Assembly (NCBI GenBank): GCA_963969495.1
Contig: OZ018324.1
Span: 50,958,861 to 51,022,860 of the forward strand
Direction of reading: 5' to 3'
DNA length: 64,000 nt
From: Ceratothoa steindachneri
Taxonomy: Eukaryota > Arthropoda > Malacostraca > Isopoda > Cymothoidae
Shown here: piece by piece, positions 1 through 11,259 of the stretch
Position numbering within the stretch: the first letter of the stretch is position 1
Layout: every line of letters begins with the position of its first letter
Program-made: the position numbers and the translations under genes
Notes under the pieces: model-generated
What the model saw: the letters and a program-made list of their open reading frames with translations, nothing else
What the model was told of the DNA's origin: nothing
Database searches by the model: none

Positions 1-299
1 CAACATATCAGATCTTAAGAACCTGTGCACCCAACCTGGGAACCTCACCTCACAGAAGAGAGGTAGGAGAGCATGTGGAGTAAAGTCAGTTGATAGATGG
101 TACGGTTGCTAGTAAGACTCTGTAATGGATTGAATGTAAATCATGATTTTGTAATGCGGAATGATGATCAAATCCCTTACTTGTTTTTTGCTAGAGATTG
201 ATTTATTACGATAGAATGGGTCGTCTTTGAAAACAGAGAATGAGTGGCTCATCTCAAGATACAATGGATGGGTCGCATTGGAGACAGAATGGGTTGTCT

Positions 300-1440
300 T
301 TTTATATAGAGAGAGGTTTGTGGCAGTCATATCTAGACATTTCCAATACTTTTGACAGAGTATGGCACCGTGGTCTCATCTCGAAGTTCCTCCATTTTGG
401 TTTCCTTTCTTCACTATGCTCCTTTATTTCTAGCTTTCTATATGACTGATATATCTCCGCTGTTATCTGCCTTATCTCTTTTCTCCATCAACAGTGGTGT
501 TCATCAAGGTTCTGTCTTGTCCCTTACACTGTTTTTTTGATTATCAATGACTTCCTCTCCTCCACGAATAATCCGATGCTCTTATACGCGGATGATTCAA
601 TACTTCATTTATCTACATCTTTCAACTCTGCTCCCTCATCGTTCACTCCTGCTGCCTCTCGTCTCGATGTGACTACCTCGATTAGTTCGGACTTGGAACG
701 GCTTTCTTCGTGGAGCTGACTAAATCTTGTTAATTTTAATACCTCCAAGACCCTATTTGACCCATCTCACTATCAAGGACCCCAATAACTCTCACGTTTC
801 CTTTAATGGTTTGGTAAATATACTTATTAATTGAATGTACTTACTGGGTGTTACTCTAACATCCAATCTTTCTTGTAAATTACACACCTCAGTAATAGCT
901 ACGTCTGCTTTTAAGAAACTGAGTTTCCTGTTCATATGGCAAAAATTCTTTTCTCCTAAATAGTTGCTTCAATTATACAAATGAGTGTTGCGTCCATGTC
1001 TGGAGTATTGCTCTCATATTTGCGGTGGTTCTAGCTCTGTACACCTACTTGATAAAGTTGAGTCCAAAGTTATTCGTCTTATAAATTGTCCAAGACTAAC
1101 CTCGAAACTTGACTACTTTGCCTTTCACCGTTAATGTCAGGTCCGTCTCCCTCTTCCACAGGTATGAATTTGGTCAATATCCACGTGAACTCGCCGCCTA
1201 TATGTCCCCACCACTGTCCAGACCAAGCAATGCCCCGGAGGCTTGTTTATTATGTAGCGATCATGAACTCAAGAGTTTGATGCCCATTCTTTCCTCGCAC
1301 ATCAAAACTTTGGAACTCTTCACCTTCTCATGTTTTTCTATCTTTAAAACCCGTCAATACTCTTCCATGTCTCTCTTTTCAGTTTCTTAAATCTATACAC
1401 ATTTCAACTTGGGCCAGGCTTTGATGTTGTGATTGGTCCG
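300..1440 (+). pseudogene. Jockey-like non-LTR retrotransposon reverse transcriptase relic
   Basis: Three frames together give the C-terminal two thirds of a LINE RT. The palm aspartate block reads FDRVWHRGLISK near 345-385. The GVHQGSVLS block near 495-525 is a variant of GVPQGSVLSP. The catalytic YADD lies near 583-594. Around 890-1110 a decayed stretch resembles the thumb (LEYCSH-like and RLINCP-like). A tail with PPLSRPSNAP follows at about 1205-1240 and ends near 1390. Several frameshifts and stops separate these pieces, so it cannot be active. No endonuclease lies upstream, which fits 5' truncation of a LINE copy. The jockey-like assignment rests on remembered family motifs. Confidence 0.8.
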
Positions 1441-1449
1441 TGCCAAGTA

Positions 1450-2273
1450 CCTTCAACCTAAAAAAATAAAGGTACAGAAAGGTGCAGAGGAACGCTCCGT
1501 CAAATAGCAGGGTGTCACACAAGTGTGCCCAATTTAAAGACGACAGAAAGCGACCTAAAGCCGCATCAGCATAAGGGGGCGGGTAGGTCCATGGGAACAG
1601 TTGCGCCGTCTTCCATTCTTTGGATCAGGCAGCACGGAAGGCTAAATTGATTCCTGCCATGTAGTCGGTGCGAGGAAGAACGAAACGGTAGTCTGGTCAT
1701 CCAATCCTCTCGGAATATTTGGAGACCACATCGGCACGCTCATTCCCCGCAATTCCCATAAATCCAGGCAGAAGATAATCTCGAACGCAATAGTCCCGGC
1801 GCTAAGCAAGCTTTGGGCGTAGAGGGGGGCGACAAATAGTCAAAGATGGTACCCCCAGGGGTAGCTTCCTGGGCAGAACCAGAATTGCCACTGGCTCGAG
1901 AGCTACACCTAACTCTCGAAGGAGTTTCCCAGCCCTAATCCCAAAGGAGTTTCCCAGCCCTAATCCCAAAGGGCTTAGGGTATAACTGCCGTCTCTCCGC
2001 GGTATATATATATATACCGTCAAAATCGGCCTCGGATATAGTGAGAGCCATTGGTGACTGAGAGAAGCGTCGGGGTCACACGTACAAGCGATTAATGCCT
2101 TGTCTACGGCGCAAAGCGAGTGGCATATCCCTGGAATCAACAAGTAGGCTTTCAATGTGGGACGTGCGGAAGGAACCAGTGGCCAGGCGGATACGTGTGT
2201 GGTGGATAAAGTCCACCTTTCGCAATATACGTTCGATTGCGGATGCGTAAAACCCGCTTCCGTAGTCAAGCAT
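1450..2273 (-). pseudogene. LINE A, 3' part: RT thumb end and RNase H domain
   Basis: Read on the minus strand, the right end gives MLDYGSGFYASA followed by IHHTRIRLATGSFRTS (about 2273-2140), the conserved post-thumb block of jockey-like LINEs. Further downstream, about 1780-1730, comes PGFMGIAGNERADVVS, the terminal RNase H block (usually PGHVGIxGNERAD), and then a tail with LPRTDYMAGINLAF near 1680-1640. Stops and frameshifts break the reading. The copy is continuous with the RT segment at 6140-6378 apart from the 155-bp array between them. The two parts therefore belong to one element whose coding sequence was expanded internally. Confidence 0.82.
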
Positions 2274-5200
2274 CGAACGAAAAAAAGATCGGTAGAAAGC
2301 TATAGCTGTAACATTATCAGCACTCTAAGTGCTGGATATCACAGAACGAAAAATGTCCATGACGTGGGTACAATAGCCTCTAAGACTGCGAATATGAGCC
2401 TTCCAAGTAAGGTATAGGTCGAAGCTTCGAACGAAAAAAAAGATCGGTAGAAAGCTATGGCTGTAACACTATCAGCACTCTAAGTGCTGGATATCACAGA
2501 ACGAAGAATGTCCATGACGCAGGTATAATAGCCTCTAAGACTGCGAATATGAGCCTTCCAAGTAAGGTATCGGTCGAAGCTTCGAACGAAAAAAAAGATC
2601 AGTAGAAAGCTATGGCTGTAACACTATCAGCACTTTAAGTGCTGGATATCACAGATCGAAGAATGTCCATGACGCGGGTACAATAGCCTCTAAGACTGCG
2701 AATATGAGCCTTCCAGGTAAGGTATAGGTCGAAGCTTCGAACGAAAAAAAAGATCGGTAGAAAGCTATGGCTGTAACACTATCAGCACTCTAAGTGCTGG
2801 ATATCACAGAACGAAGAATGTCCATGACGCGGGGACAATAGCCTCTAAGACTGCGAATATAAGCCTTCCAGGTGAGGTATCGGTCGAAGCTTCGAACGAA
2901 AAAAAAGATTGGTAGAAAGCTATGGCTGTAACACTATCAGCACTCTAAGTGCTGGATATCACAGAACGAAGAATGTCCATGACGCGGGGACAATAAATAG
3001 CCTCTAAGACTGCGAATATGAGCCTTCCAGGTAAGATATCGGTCGAAGCCTCAAACGAAAAAAAGATCGGTAGAAAACTATGGCTGTAACACTATCAGCA
3101 CTCTAAGTGCTGGATATCACAGAACGAAGAATGTCCATGACGCGAGTACAATAGCCTCTAAGACTGCGAATATGAGCCTTCCAGGTAAGATATCGGTCGA
3201 AGCTTCAAACGAAAAAAAGATCGGTAGAAAGCTATGGCTGTAACACTATCAGCACTCTAAGTGCTGGATATCACAGAACGAAGAATGTCCATGACGCGAG
3301 TACAATAGCCTCTAAGACTGCAAATATGAGCCTTCCAGGTAAGATATCGGTCGAAGCTTCAAACGAAAAAAAGATCGGTAGAAAGCTATGGCTGTAACAC
3401 TATCAGCACTCTAAGTGCTGGATATCGAAGAACGAAGAATGTCCATGACGCGAGTACAATAGCCTATAAGACTGCGAATATGAGCCTTCCGGGTTAGGTA
3501 TCGGTCGAAGCTTCGAACGAAAAAAAAGATCGGTAGAAAGCTATGCCTGTAACACTATCAGCACTCTAAGTGCTGGATATCACAGAACGAAGTATGTCCA
3601 TGACGCGGGTACAATAGCCTCTAAGACTGCGAGTATGAGCCTTCCAGGTAAGATATCGGTCGAAGCTTCAAACGAAAAAAAGATCAGGGGAAAGCTATGG
3701 CTGTAACACTATCAGCACTCTAAGTGCTGGATATCACAGAACGAAGAATGTCCATGACGCGAGTACAATAGCCTCTAAGACTGCGAATATGAGCCTTCCA
3801 GGTGAGGTATCGGTTGAAGCTTCGAACGAAAAAAAAGATTGGTAGAAAGCTATGGCTGTAACACTATCAGCACTCTAAGTGCTGGATATCGAAGAACGAA
3901 GAATGTCCATGACGCGGGTACAATAGCCTCTAAGAAAGCGAATATGAGCCTTCCAGGTAAGGTATCGGTCGAAGCTTCGAACAAAAAAAAAGATCGGTAG
4001 AAAGCTATGGCTGTAACACTATCAGCAGTCTAAGTGCTGGATATCGAAGAACGAAGAATGTCCATGACGCGGGTACAATAGCCTCTAAGAAAGCGAATAT
4101 GAGCCTTCCAGGTAAGGTATCGGTCGAAGCTTCGAACGAAAAAAAAGATCGGTAGAAAGCTATGGCTGTAACACTATCAGCACTCTAAGTGCTGGATATC
4201 ACAGATCGAAGAATGTCCATGACGCGGGTAAAATAGCCTCTAAGACTGCGAATATGAGCCTTCCAGGTAAGGTATAGGTCGAAGCTTCGAACGAAAAAAA
4301 AGATCGGTAGAAAGCTATGGCTGTAACACTATCAGCACTCTAAGTGCTGGATATCACAGAACGAAGAATATCCATGACGCAGGGACAATAGCCTCTAAGA
4401 AAGCGAATATGAGCCTTCCAGGTAAGGTATCGGTCGAAGCTTCGAACGAAAAAAAAGATCGGTAGAAAGCTATGGCTGTAACACTATCAGCAGTCTGAGT
4501 GTTGGATATCACAGAACGAAGAATGTCCATGACGCGGGTACAATAGCCTCTAAGAAAGCGAATATGAGCCTTCCAGGTAAGGTATCGGTTGAAGCTTCGA
4601 ACGAAAAAAAAGATCGGTAGAAAGCTATGGCTGTAACACTATCAGCACTTTAAGTGCTCGATATCACAGATCGAAGTATGTCCATGACGCGGGTACAATA
4701 GCCTCTAAGACTGCGAATATGAGCCTTCCAGGTAAGGTATCGATCGAAGCTTCAAACGAAAAAAAAGATCGGTAGAAAGCTATGGCTGTAACACTATCAG
4801 CACTTTAAGTGCTGGATATCACAGAACAAAGAATGTCCATGACGCGGGGACAATAGCCTCCAAGAAAGCGAATATGAGCCTTCCAGGTAAGGTATAGGTC
4901 GAAGCTTCGAACGAAAAAAAAGATCGGTAGAAAGCTATGGCTGTAACACTATCAGCACTCTAAGTGCTGGATATCACAGAACGAAGAATGTCCATGACGC
5001 GGGGACAATAGCCTCTAAGACTGCGAATATGAGCCTTCCAGGTAAGTTATCGGTCGAAGCTTCGAACGAAAAAAAAGATCGGTAGAAAGCTATGGCTGTA
5101 ACACTATCAGCACTCTAAGTGCTGGATATCACAGAACGAAGAATGTTCATGACGCGGGTATAATAGCCTCTAAGACTGCGAATATGAGCCTTCCAGGTAA

Positions 5201-6144
5201 GGTATCGGTCGAAGCTTCGAGCGAAAAAAAAGATCGGTAGAAAGCTATGGCTGTAACACTATCAGCAGTCTAAGTGCTGGATATCACAGAACGAAGAATG
5301 TCCATGACGCGGGTACAATAGCCTCTAAGAAAGCGAATATGAGCCTTTCAGGTAAGGGAACGGTCGAAGCTTCGAACGAAAAAAAAGATCGGTAGAAATC
5401 TATGGCTGTAACACTATCAGCACTCTAAGTGCTGGATATCACAGAACGAAGAATGTCCATGACGCGGGTACAATAGCCTCTAAGACTGCGAATATGAGCC
5501 TTCCAGGTAAGGTATAGGTCGAAGCTTCGAACGAAAAAAAAAGATCGGTAGAAAGCTATGGCTGTAACACTATCAGCACTTTAAGTGCTGGATATCACAG
5601 ATCGAAGAGTGTCCATGAAGCGGGTACAATAGCCTCTAAGACTGCGAATATGAGCCTTCCAGGTAAGGTATAGGTCGAAGCTTCGAACGAAAAAAAAAAT
5701 CAGTAGAAAGCTATGGCTGTAACACTATCATCACTCTAAGTGCTGGATATCGAAGAACGAAGAATGTCCATGACGCGGGTATAATAGCCTCTAAGACTGC
5801 GAATATGAGCCTTCCAGGTGAGGTATCGGTCGAAGCTTCGAACGAAAAAAAAGATCGGTAGAAAGCTATGGCTGTAACACTATCAGCACTCTAAGTGCTG
5901 GATATCGAAGAACGAAGAATGTCCATGACGCGGGTACAATAGCCTCTAAGACTGCGAATATGAGCCTTCCAGGTAAGGTATCGGTCGAAGCTTCGAACGA
6001 AAAAAAAGATCGGTAGAAAGCTATGGCTGTAACACTATCAGCACTCTAAGTGCTGGATATCACAGAAAGAAGAATGTCCATGACGCGGGTATAATAGCCT
6101 CTAAGGCTGCGAATATGAGCCTTCCAGGTAAGGTATTGGTCGAA
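2270..6144. repeat. 155-bp tandem array (about 25 copies) made from LINE coding sequence
   Basis: The anchor gatcggtagaaagctatgg recurs every 155 bp (2287, 2442, 2597, 2752, 2907 and on to 6008). One copy near 2990 has a small insertion. Copies differ by a few per cent. On the minus strand each unit encodes the LINE RT segment YLTWKAHIRSLRGY, then RVMDILRSVISST, a stop, SADSVTAIAFYRSFFRS. The flanking LINE sequence continues this segment on both sides. The period is not a multiple of three, so successive units shift frame. There are no spacers, so this is a satellite-type array and not a CRISPR. Confidence 0.95.
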
Positions 6145-6378
6145 AACAAGACCAGGGAATCTGTGCGAATCCACCACTTCAAAACGAAACTCGTTCAGGA
6201 ACAAGTCTGGTTCGGGGTTGAGCAATGGATTGCAGCAGAATTGCACTACTTTAGTCTTAGGAAAGTAGATTTAAACCTGTGCGCTTCGGCATAACGAGAG
6301 ATGCGGTTCAATGCCTGGCTGAGCCGAGGCTACAGAATTGTACTCTGGAAAGCACCAACAGAGGTCGAAAGGTCAATA
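6140..6378 (-). pseudogene. LINE A, RT palm/thumb segment upstream of the array
   Basis: The minus strand gives ALNRISRYAEAHRFK (about 6320-6270). After a one-base frameshift come PKTKVVQFCCNPLLNPEP and EVVDSHRFPGLVFDQYL, then TWKAHIRS inside the last array unit. This is the usual order in jockey-like LINE RTs between the YADD box and the thumb. An in-frame stop occurs near 6345. The YADD box itself is missing: beyond 6378 the sequence changes to another retroelement, so LINE A is truncated or interrupted here. Confidence 0.8.
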
Positions 6379-6379
6379 A

Positions 6380-7700
6380 TCACCACGTATACAGGCGAGC
6401 GAATGTTTCATCCCGGGTCGTGGCGGCTAATATACCTTCATTGGGTATAGCTGCAAGGACCGGGCAAGAAGATTCTTCCTGAGGTTCTTCGGAGGTTCGG
6501 AAAGGTCTATCCGCCGCATTATTGTGGCTCCTTACATAGCGAATGTTGCGTGATGAGATCCTGAAGATCCTGGAGATCTCGGCCATGGTGGCCCCTGAGA
6601 ATTTCTGCAGGAGGTCTCCGGTGGAATTTTCCCTCGTTGCTGGTTCTGAATTGCCGGAATATTTTTAGGAGCCTATCCGGCGACTGCCTACTTGGATATG
6701 ACTGGCCAGTAGAAATAGGATTATGGTTAGGATTAGGGCCAGGCTGTCAAAATGGAAGGCAAAACTGGGTATCTGCAGGTGTTTTGTGAGTAATCCCAGG
6801 ACATGTAAGCCCACCGTGAATGCGATACTTCTCAATGATGCATCGCACGTGGCAATGATTGGGGATGACCTTTTTGTAACATATGGACGGAGAAAATGGA
6901 ATCAATTATCACAGGAACCGTAGTTGGTATTTAGGTTGTACAGTTGTACCCACGGGAAAAGCAGGTCTAGGATAGGGACCACAACATTCAAGAGTTCCCA
7001 AGGCGCTGACAGTGCTTGGCGTCCAATGCCTGGTGGTCACACTAATCCAGTGCTCTTTAGGTTCTCTTTTCCATTGGGTTGTTAAGACATGCCTTTTATG
7101 TTCTTGTTTATTTTGACACCCAGGTATTCAATTTTGGTTACTGAGGTAAACTGGTAATTCTTATGGTTCTATTGTAGACTCCGATCAAAGAATTATCCGA
7201 ATACCATGACAACCTTTTTTGGACTTCTTATGAGTAGAATATTATCTAGATATCTAAAGGCCCGGATTTGTTTTTTGAGGGCAGAGTTGTTATCAATACT
7301 CGCCATGGAGTGCCTTATAAGGCAAGGGCCCCCGCAAAAGCCTATTGGTAGTCGTCTGAACCACAAGGTGGTTAAGCCATTCTTTATTGCGAATAAGTGA
7401 CGGGCATATGGGTTTAACGGTAGGTTAGAGAATTCCTTCTTTAGGTCCATTTTGACGGATATATCACCCGGTCTCGTTGCCTATAGTACCTTGCCCATGT
7501 TTGGCAATTTAAAGCCTGGAAGGCTGTAATGAGAATTTAAAGGTGAAATGTCATATAACAGGCTCATAGTGCCATCAGGTTTTGGTGTCCCTAAGATCCA
7601 GTATGTTTAGGCAATTTCTTCCAAGGCTTCTAAGTCTAGTTTAATTATCTCTTGGATAACAGCTTCCATACGTGTATTACTAGTGTAAAAGTGATAATAA
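6380..7700 (-). pseudogene. RT-RNase H retroelement fragment (Ty3/DIRS type)
   Basis: On the minus strand WILGTPKPDGTMSLLYD (about 7600-7550) and LPGFKLPNMGKVL precede VKMDLKKEFSNLPLNP and LWFRRLPIGF, the palm blocks of LTR- or DIRS-class RTs. RYLDNILL near 7240 matches YLDDILL with the second catalytic Asp changed to Asn. Downstream come IEYLGVKIN (about 7130), ATCDASLRSIAF (about 6830; RNase H TDAS-like) and YVRSHNNAADRPFR (about 6530; like the RNase H end HVxGxxNxxAD). Stops and frameshifts are frequent. No integrase or tyrosine recombinase is visible, so Ty3 and DIRS cannot be told apart. It directly abuts LINE A. Confidence 0.65.
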
Positions 7701-8639
7701 CCTTTGAAAAGAGATATCTAAATTTATTTTCCTTGAGCGCTCTAGGTGATATTGTTTAGTGATGATGATTCGGACAAGACACGAGGTCATTGTATTACCA
7801 GATATTTTAACCAGTTTGCGACCTTGGGTTGTAAATAAGTGATTAATTACCGTGCTGACTGCTTCCTCGTGTCCGCCTTTCTCTTGCCGGTTGCCATTAT
7901 TTAGTTATTCTTGTGGTTCTCGTTGCCTTCATTTAGGTTATTATTCCTACGATGAGGTCCATGATATCTGGAGGGTCGCTTACCACGTTCTGGAATGTGT
8001 AGAGCGACGATACTGATGACGAAAGAGTAATAGGACTTTCAATCTCAATCATTGATGGTACGGCCAGGCCTGGGAGAGGAATGTATGTAATGAATGTAGG
8101 CATATTTTTCTTGACCTCGATGTATTGACCACCCAACTCCTTTGCTGCTTCTTCAAAGAAATTAATAAGTCCAATAAGGATTCTGGTCCAATATCCTCAG
8201 GTTATTCTCTTGAAACATGTCAATAATTGGAAGTCCAGGAGGATGATGTAAATAATGTTAATAACTACCGAAATGTGAACTCTAGGAAGGGTTGCTCTTT
8301 TTGGAATGCTATCACTTTGAGCCGGAAGGACATAATTTTCACTACTATCATCACCAAACCGGACATTAATTCATTATTGACATGACTATTGATTATTGAT
8401 CCATTATTATTATCACTTAGAGGTATTAATGCTGTTTCAGATAACACAAGTTCTCGATGGAACTGATCATAATTAGCAATTTTCACCTTTTACCACTAGG
8501 ATCACTATTGTCAGTTTACTCACGTAAAGCTGGTCTGGAGGACGCATTGAGTGAGGATCTCGCGTTCATGTTGTTTCTGCTCTTTTATTTCAGAGTTCCT
8601 GGAGTATTCTTAGGGCGAGAATTAACCTGTCTCACATAC
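7701..8639. other. Unassigned; possible upstream part of the RT-RNase H element
   Basis: The minus strand has short open stretches at 8265-8486 and 7933-8136 without motifs I recognise. The position directly 5' of the RT at 6380-7700 would suit a decayed gag-like region, but this is position only. No RNA gene or repeat is seen. Confidence 0.25.
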
Positions 8640-9300
8640 GGTGCTCCGTAGCCTCGACCCATCAAGAATTGTTGGGTAAACACAACCTGCAGTGCAGGGC
8701 GTGTGGCCATACCGTTCGCATCGAGAGGGCAAGTTCTGATAACTGGATAGTTGATACCTGAGTAGCACTTTCTCTTGTATCCAACAGTGCCGGCCCCCAG
8801 CCATAATATAGAACGTAATAGAAAAAGCGAAGCTTTTGATACGTTGTCAGGCGTTCTACGGAATTTAGTACTTCGCGTACTCTGTAGTGGGTGATCAGGA
8901 GGGAAATTTTTTTCCGGTCAGTTGGCTTGAAGATGTGCTTGGTGATTTGTGTAGTAAGGCCAGTCACCACCACTAATAAGCGTGTGTTGTTAGTTCGGGG
9001 TTGTGGAGAGGGTTACAAAAGTAACGGGATTTGTGCGTTAGGCCAGACTGGGGTGCCAGGAGTAGACGGTAGTTCGTTTCGTTGAACAGAAAAATGCAGT
9101 GGAGTTTGTATTCATACCCTGGCCATCTGCAGTGCTTAAGGTCCTCAATAACCGATATCGAAGACGATGGAGAACGTCGTGTCGTTAGCTGGGTAGTGGC
9201 TCTAGTATACTGACCATATGTCAAAGGTGTATCTCAGACCACCTGTTCCTCGGTATATGAAGAGCCAACATCTGACGTTGGATAAGGGTGATGCTAGGCG
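8640..9300 (-). pseudogene. LINE B, RNase H C-terminal tail
   Basis: The minus strand gives ELPSTPGTPVWPNAQIPLL, then RTNNTRLLVVVTGLTTQ, KHIFKPTDRKK and SVERLTTYQKLRFFYY (about 9090-8800). This order of a TRL..GLTT block, a KH block and a Cys/His-like patch is typical of the tail after RNase H in jockey-like LINEs. Frameshifts are present. It lies downstream of the LINE B RT fragment, but only about 200 bp separate them, so the C-terminal palm, thumb and most of RNase H have been deleted. Confidence 0.6.
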
Positions 9301-9459
9301 GTGCTAAATCAGGGGCCTCCGATTCGCGAAACGGCGAAGTAAGAGGATCTTGCAGGCAAATACGAGTAACACCGGTATCTTTCGAAGGTTATATGTAGGT
9401 GGTCTCGAATCCTCCAAACATCACTCTAGGTTACCTGAAAGAAGTCCCAGTAAACGAAA

Positions 9460-10340
9460 AGTGAGTTGAAGAGTGTTTGCTTGAAAAACACGGTGTTGTC
9501 ACAACAGAGCGAGAACATTTTACAGCAGCACAGGGGTGCTACCTTTAATGCTCACGGCAAAGAGTGTGACACTAAAGATATCCTTGCGGGAAGCCCTTTT
9601 CCTACCCACATTGGGTCAAATAGGGCTCCCTCTACCCGTACGCGGAATCGACAATCTCGCATAAATTCAGAAATAAAGATTGGGTAGTGTCCCCTCGACC
9701 TATCGTGCGGAGTCCACATGATAGCTTATCGTCATACGGTATCATAGGATTTCTCTTTATCGAAAAACATTGTGGCGAAGTGCGGCCTACGAAGGAAGGA
9801 CTTGCAGTTGGAATTTTCCAGTCAGAGCAGAGCAGAGCATCCGAAGTGGAGTGGAATTTGCAAAAGCCACGGTGTGCATAATACAGGTGGCCTCTGTTGT
9901 CCAGGAAAAAAGTTAATTTAACATTTACCTATTTATCTATCAACTTGCACAGGCAGGAGGTTAGATAAATTGGGCGGTAAACGGTCGTAGTAGAGTGATC
10001 TCTCTCTGGTTTGCGAAAAGTGAGCACTGCAGACATTCGCCAGGAGTCGGAGAGGGGGGGGGGGTACCCTCTGCCCAGGACTTGTTGAAAAAATCTAGCA
10101 GAAATGCCATACCTCGCTCACTTAAGTGTCAAAGCATTGCATACGGGACATTGTCCTGACCAGAGGCGGTCCCGCGCATGAATTGATAACAGAAGGTAAC
10201 TCACTCTATGTAAACTTGTAATTGAAGGATTCTTTTCCTGTGGGCGTAAAATCTAGTCAGCAACCTTCAACAACGTTACGACTTGCATTGAATGCTTGCA
10301 GAGTGACGCGGATCCAGGGGGACTAGGAGTTTGAAGTCCC
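9460..10340 (-). pseudogene. LINE B, reverse transcriptase fingers and palm
   Basis: Reading right to left, DNVPYAML and HLSERGMAFLLDFFNKSW (about 10170-10080) are followed by PIYLTSCLCKLIDR (about 9990-9950), RGHLYYAHRGFCKFHSTSDAL, FFDKEKSYDTV (about 9750) and FRVRVEGALFDPMWVGKGLP (about 9650-9590). These are the ordered RT blocks of jockey-like LINEs, from the PISLTSCLCK finger motif to the FFDxEKAYDT palm motif and the FRVRV block before the PQGS turn. A decayed LFAV-like block follows near 9550. At least three frame changes make it non-functional. The same strand and family type as LINE A suggest two copies of related elements. Confidence 0.8.
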
Positions 10341-10420
10341 CCCTCCTCCCTAAATTTCAGACCCGTTTATGTTTATAGTTCATTTTTGAGCCATAATTTT
10401 ATTCTGCTATTCCTAAAGAG

Positions 10421-10435
10421 TTATATAATAATATA

Positions 10436-10512
<77 letters not shown>
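10421..10512. repeat. (TA)n microsatellite
   Basis: About 90 bp of nearly pure TA dinucleotides lie inside the LINE B span, between its RT part and its linker/endonuclease parts. The surrounding 10340-10780 shows no other feature. Confidence 0.95.
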
Positions 10513-10518
<6 letters not shown>

Positions 10519-10779
10519 AGAAACAGTTTTTAAACCGTTGCAATCGAATGTATCTCATAATATATGTCTAAAATACAGGTAAATCTCAAAAAGAAATTAT
10601 TAAATGCAGTATTTTCTGATCTGTGGAAAAAAATCGGATCCTGGAGAGTTAGTGCTCACTCCTGTGTGAGTTACGGTTATTTATTATCAATGTTGTGTAA
10701 GATAACCAATATTAATCATCAATGCCCTTTTGTCATACTACTCAGAGGGAGGAATGCAGGTTAACCCAAATCCCGAAAT

Positions 10780-11135
10780 TTGATCGTGGATCCGCCACTG
10801 GTTGTAGAGCATCATCTTGGCAGGACAATGTGGAGACGCAGATCACGAAAGACTCCGCCACGGACGCGAGATCCGAGAATGTGGTCCCGTTTTCCGGGAG
10901 AACGGGACGAGGGTCCTGCGAGAACTTGCCCTGAATCCTTTTGATTCGTTTCCAGGAAGAGTGGAGGAGGTGTTTCGAAATATCTTGGAATCTAGCCCTA
11001 GCTCGACGAAATATGACGACAGTAAAGTCGTTCTAGCTGCGTTTATAGTGCATATAGGCATAACACTTCTGTTTGGGGGCCGTATCACACCCCGCCGACC
11101 ACCAAGGAAGCTGACAGCGTGAAAATCGACCACTT
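10780..11135 (-). pseudogene. Probable LINE B linker between endonuclease and RT
   Basis: An open stretch of about 96 codons on the minus strand (10843-11133) sits where a jockey-like LINE carries the poorly conserved linker between endonuclease and RT. I see no diagnostic motif, so the call rests on position between the endonuclease (11260-11885) and RT (9460-10340) on the same strand. The opposite strand is also open for about 100 codons (10817-11122) but has no recognisable product. Confidence 0.4.
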
Positions 11136-11259
11136 ATTCTAACAATAACAATTAGGCCCATAGCGATCAGGTTTCCTGAGATAAAATCAACGACCTCACC
11201 CACCGACCAAATCTCGACTGGGACCGAAAAATCTGTTATTTCATGAAATGCGGACCATC

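Noticed and set aside
1802..2269. 155-codon frame on -
   Set aside because: Its frame does not carry the LINE motifs; the RT and RNase H blocks lie in the neighbouring frames of the same strand.
2270..6144. CRISPR-like array
   Set aside because: Units of 155 bp follow each other without spacers, match a LINE coding segment, and the context is eukaryotic.
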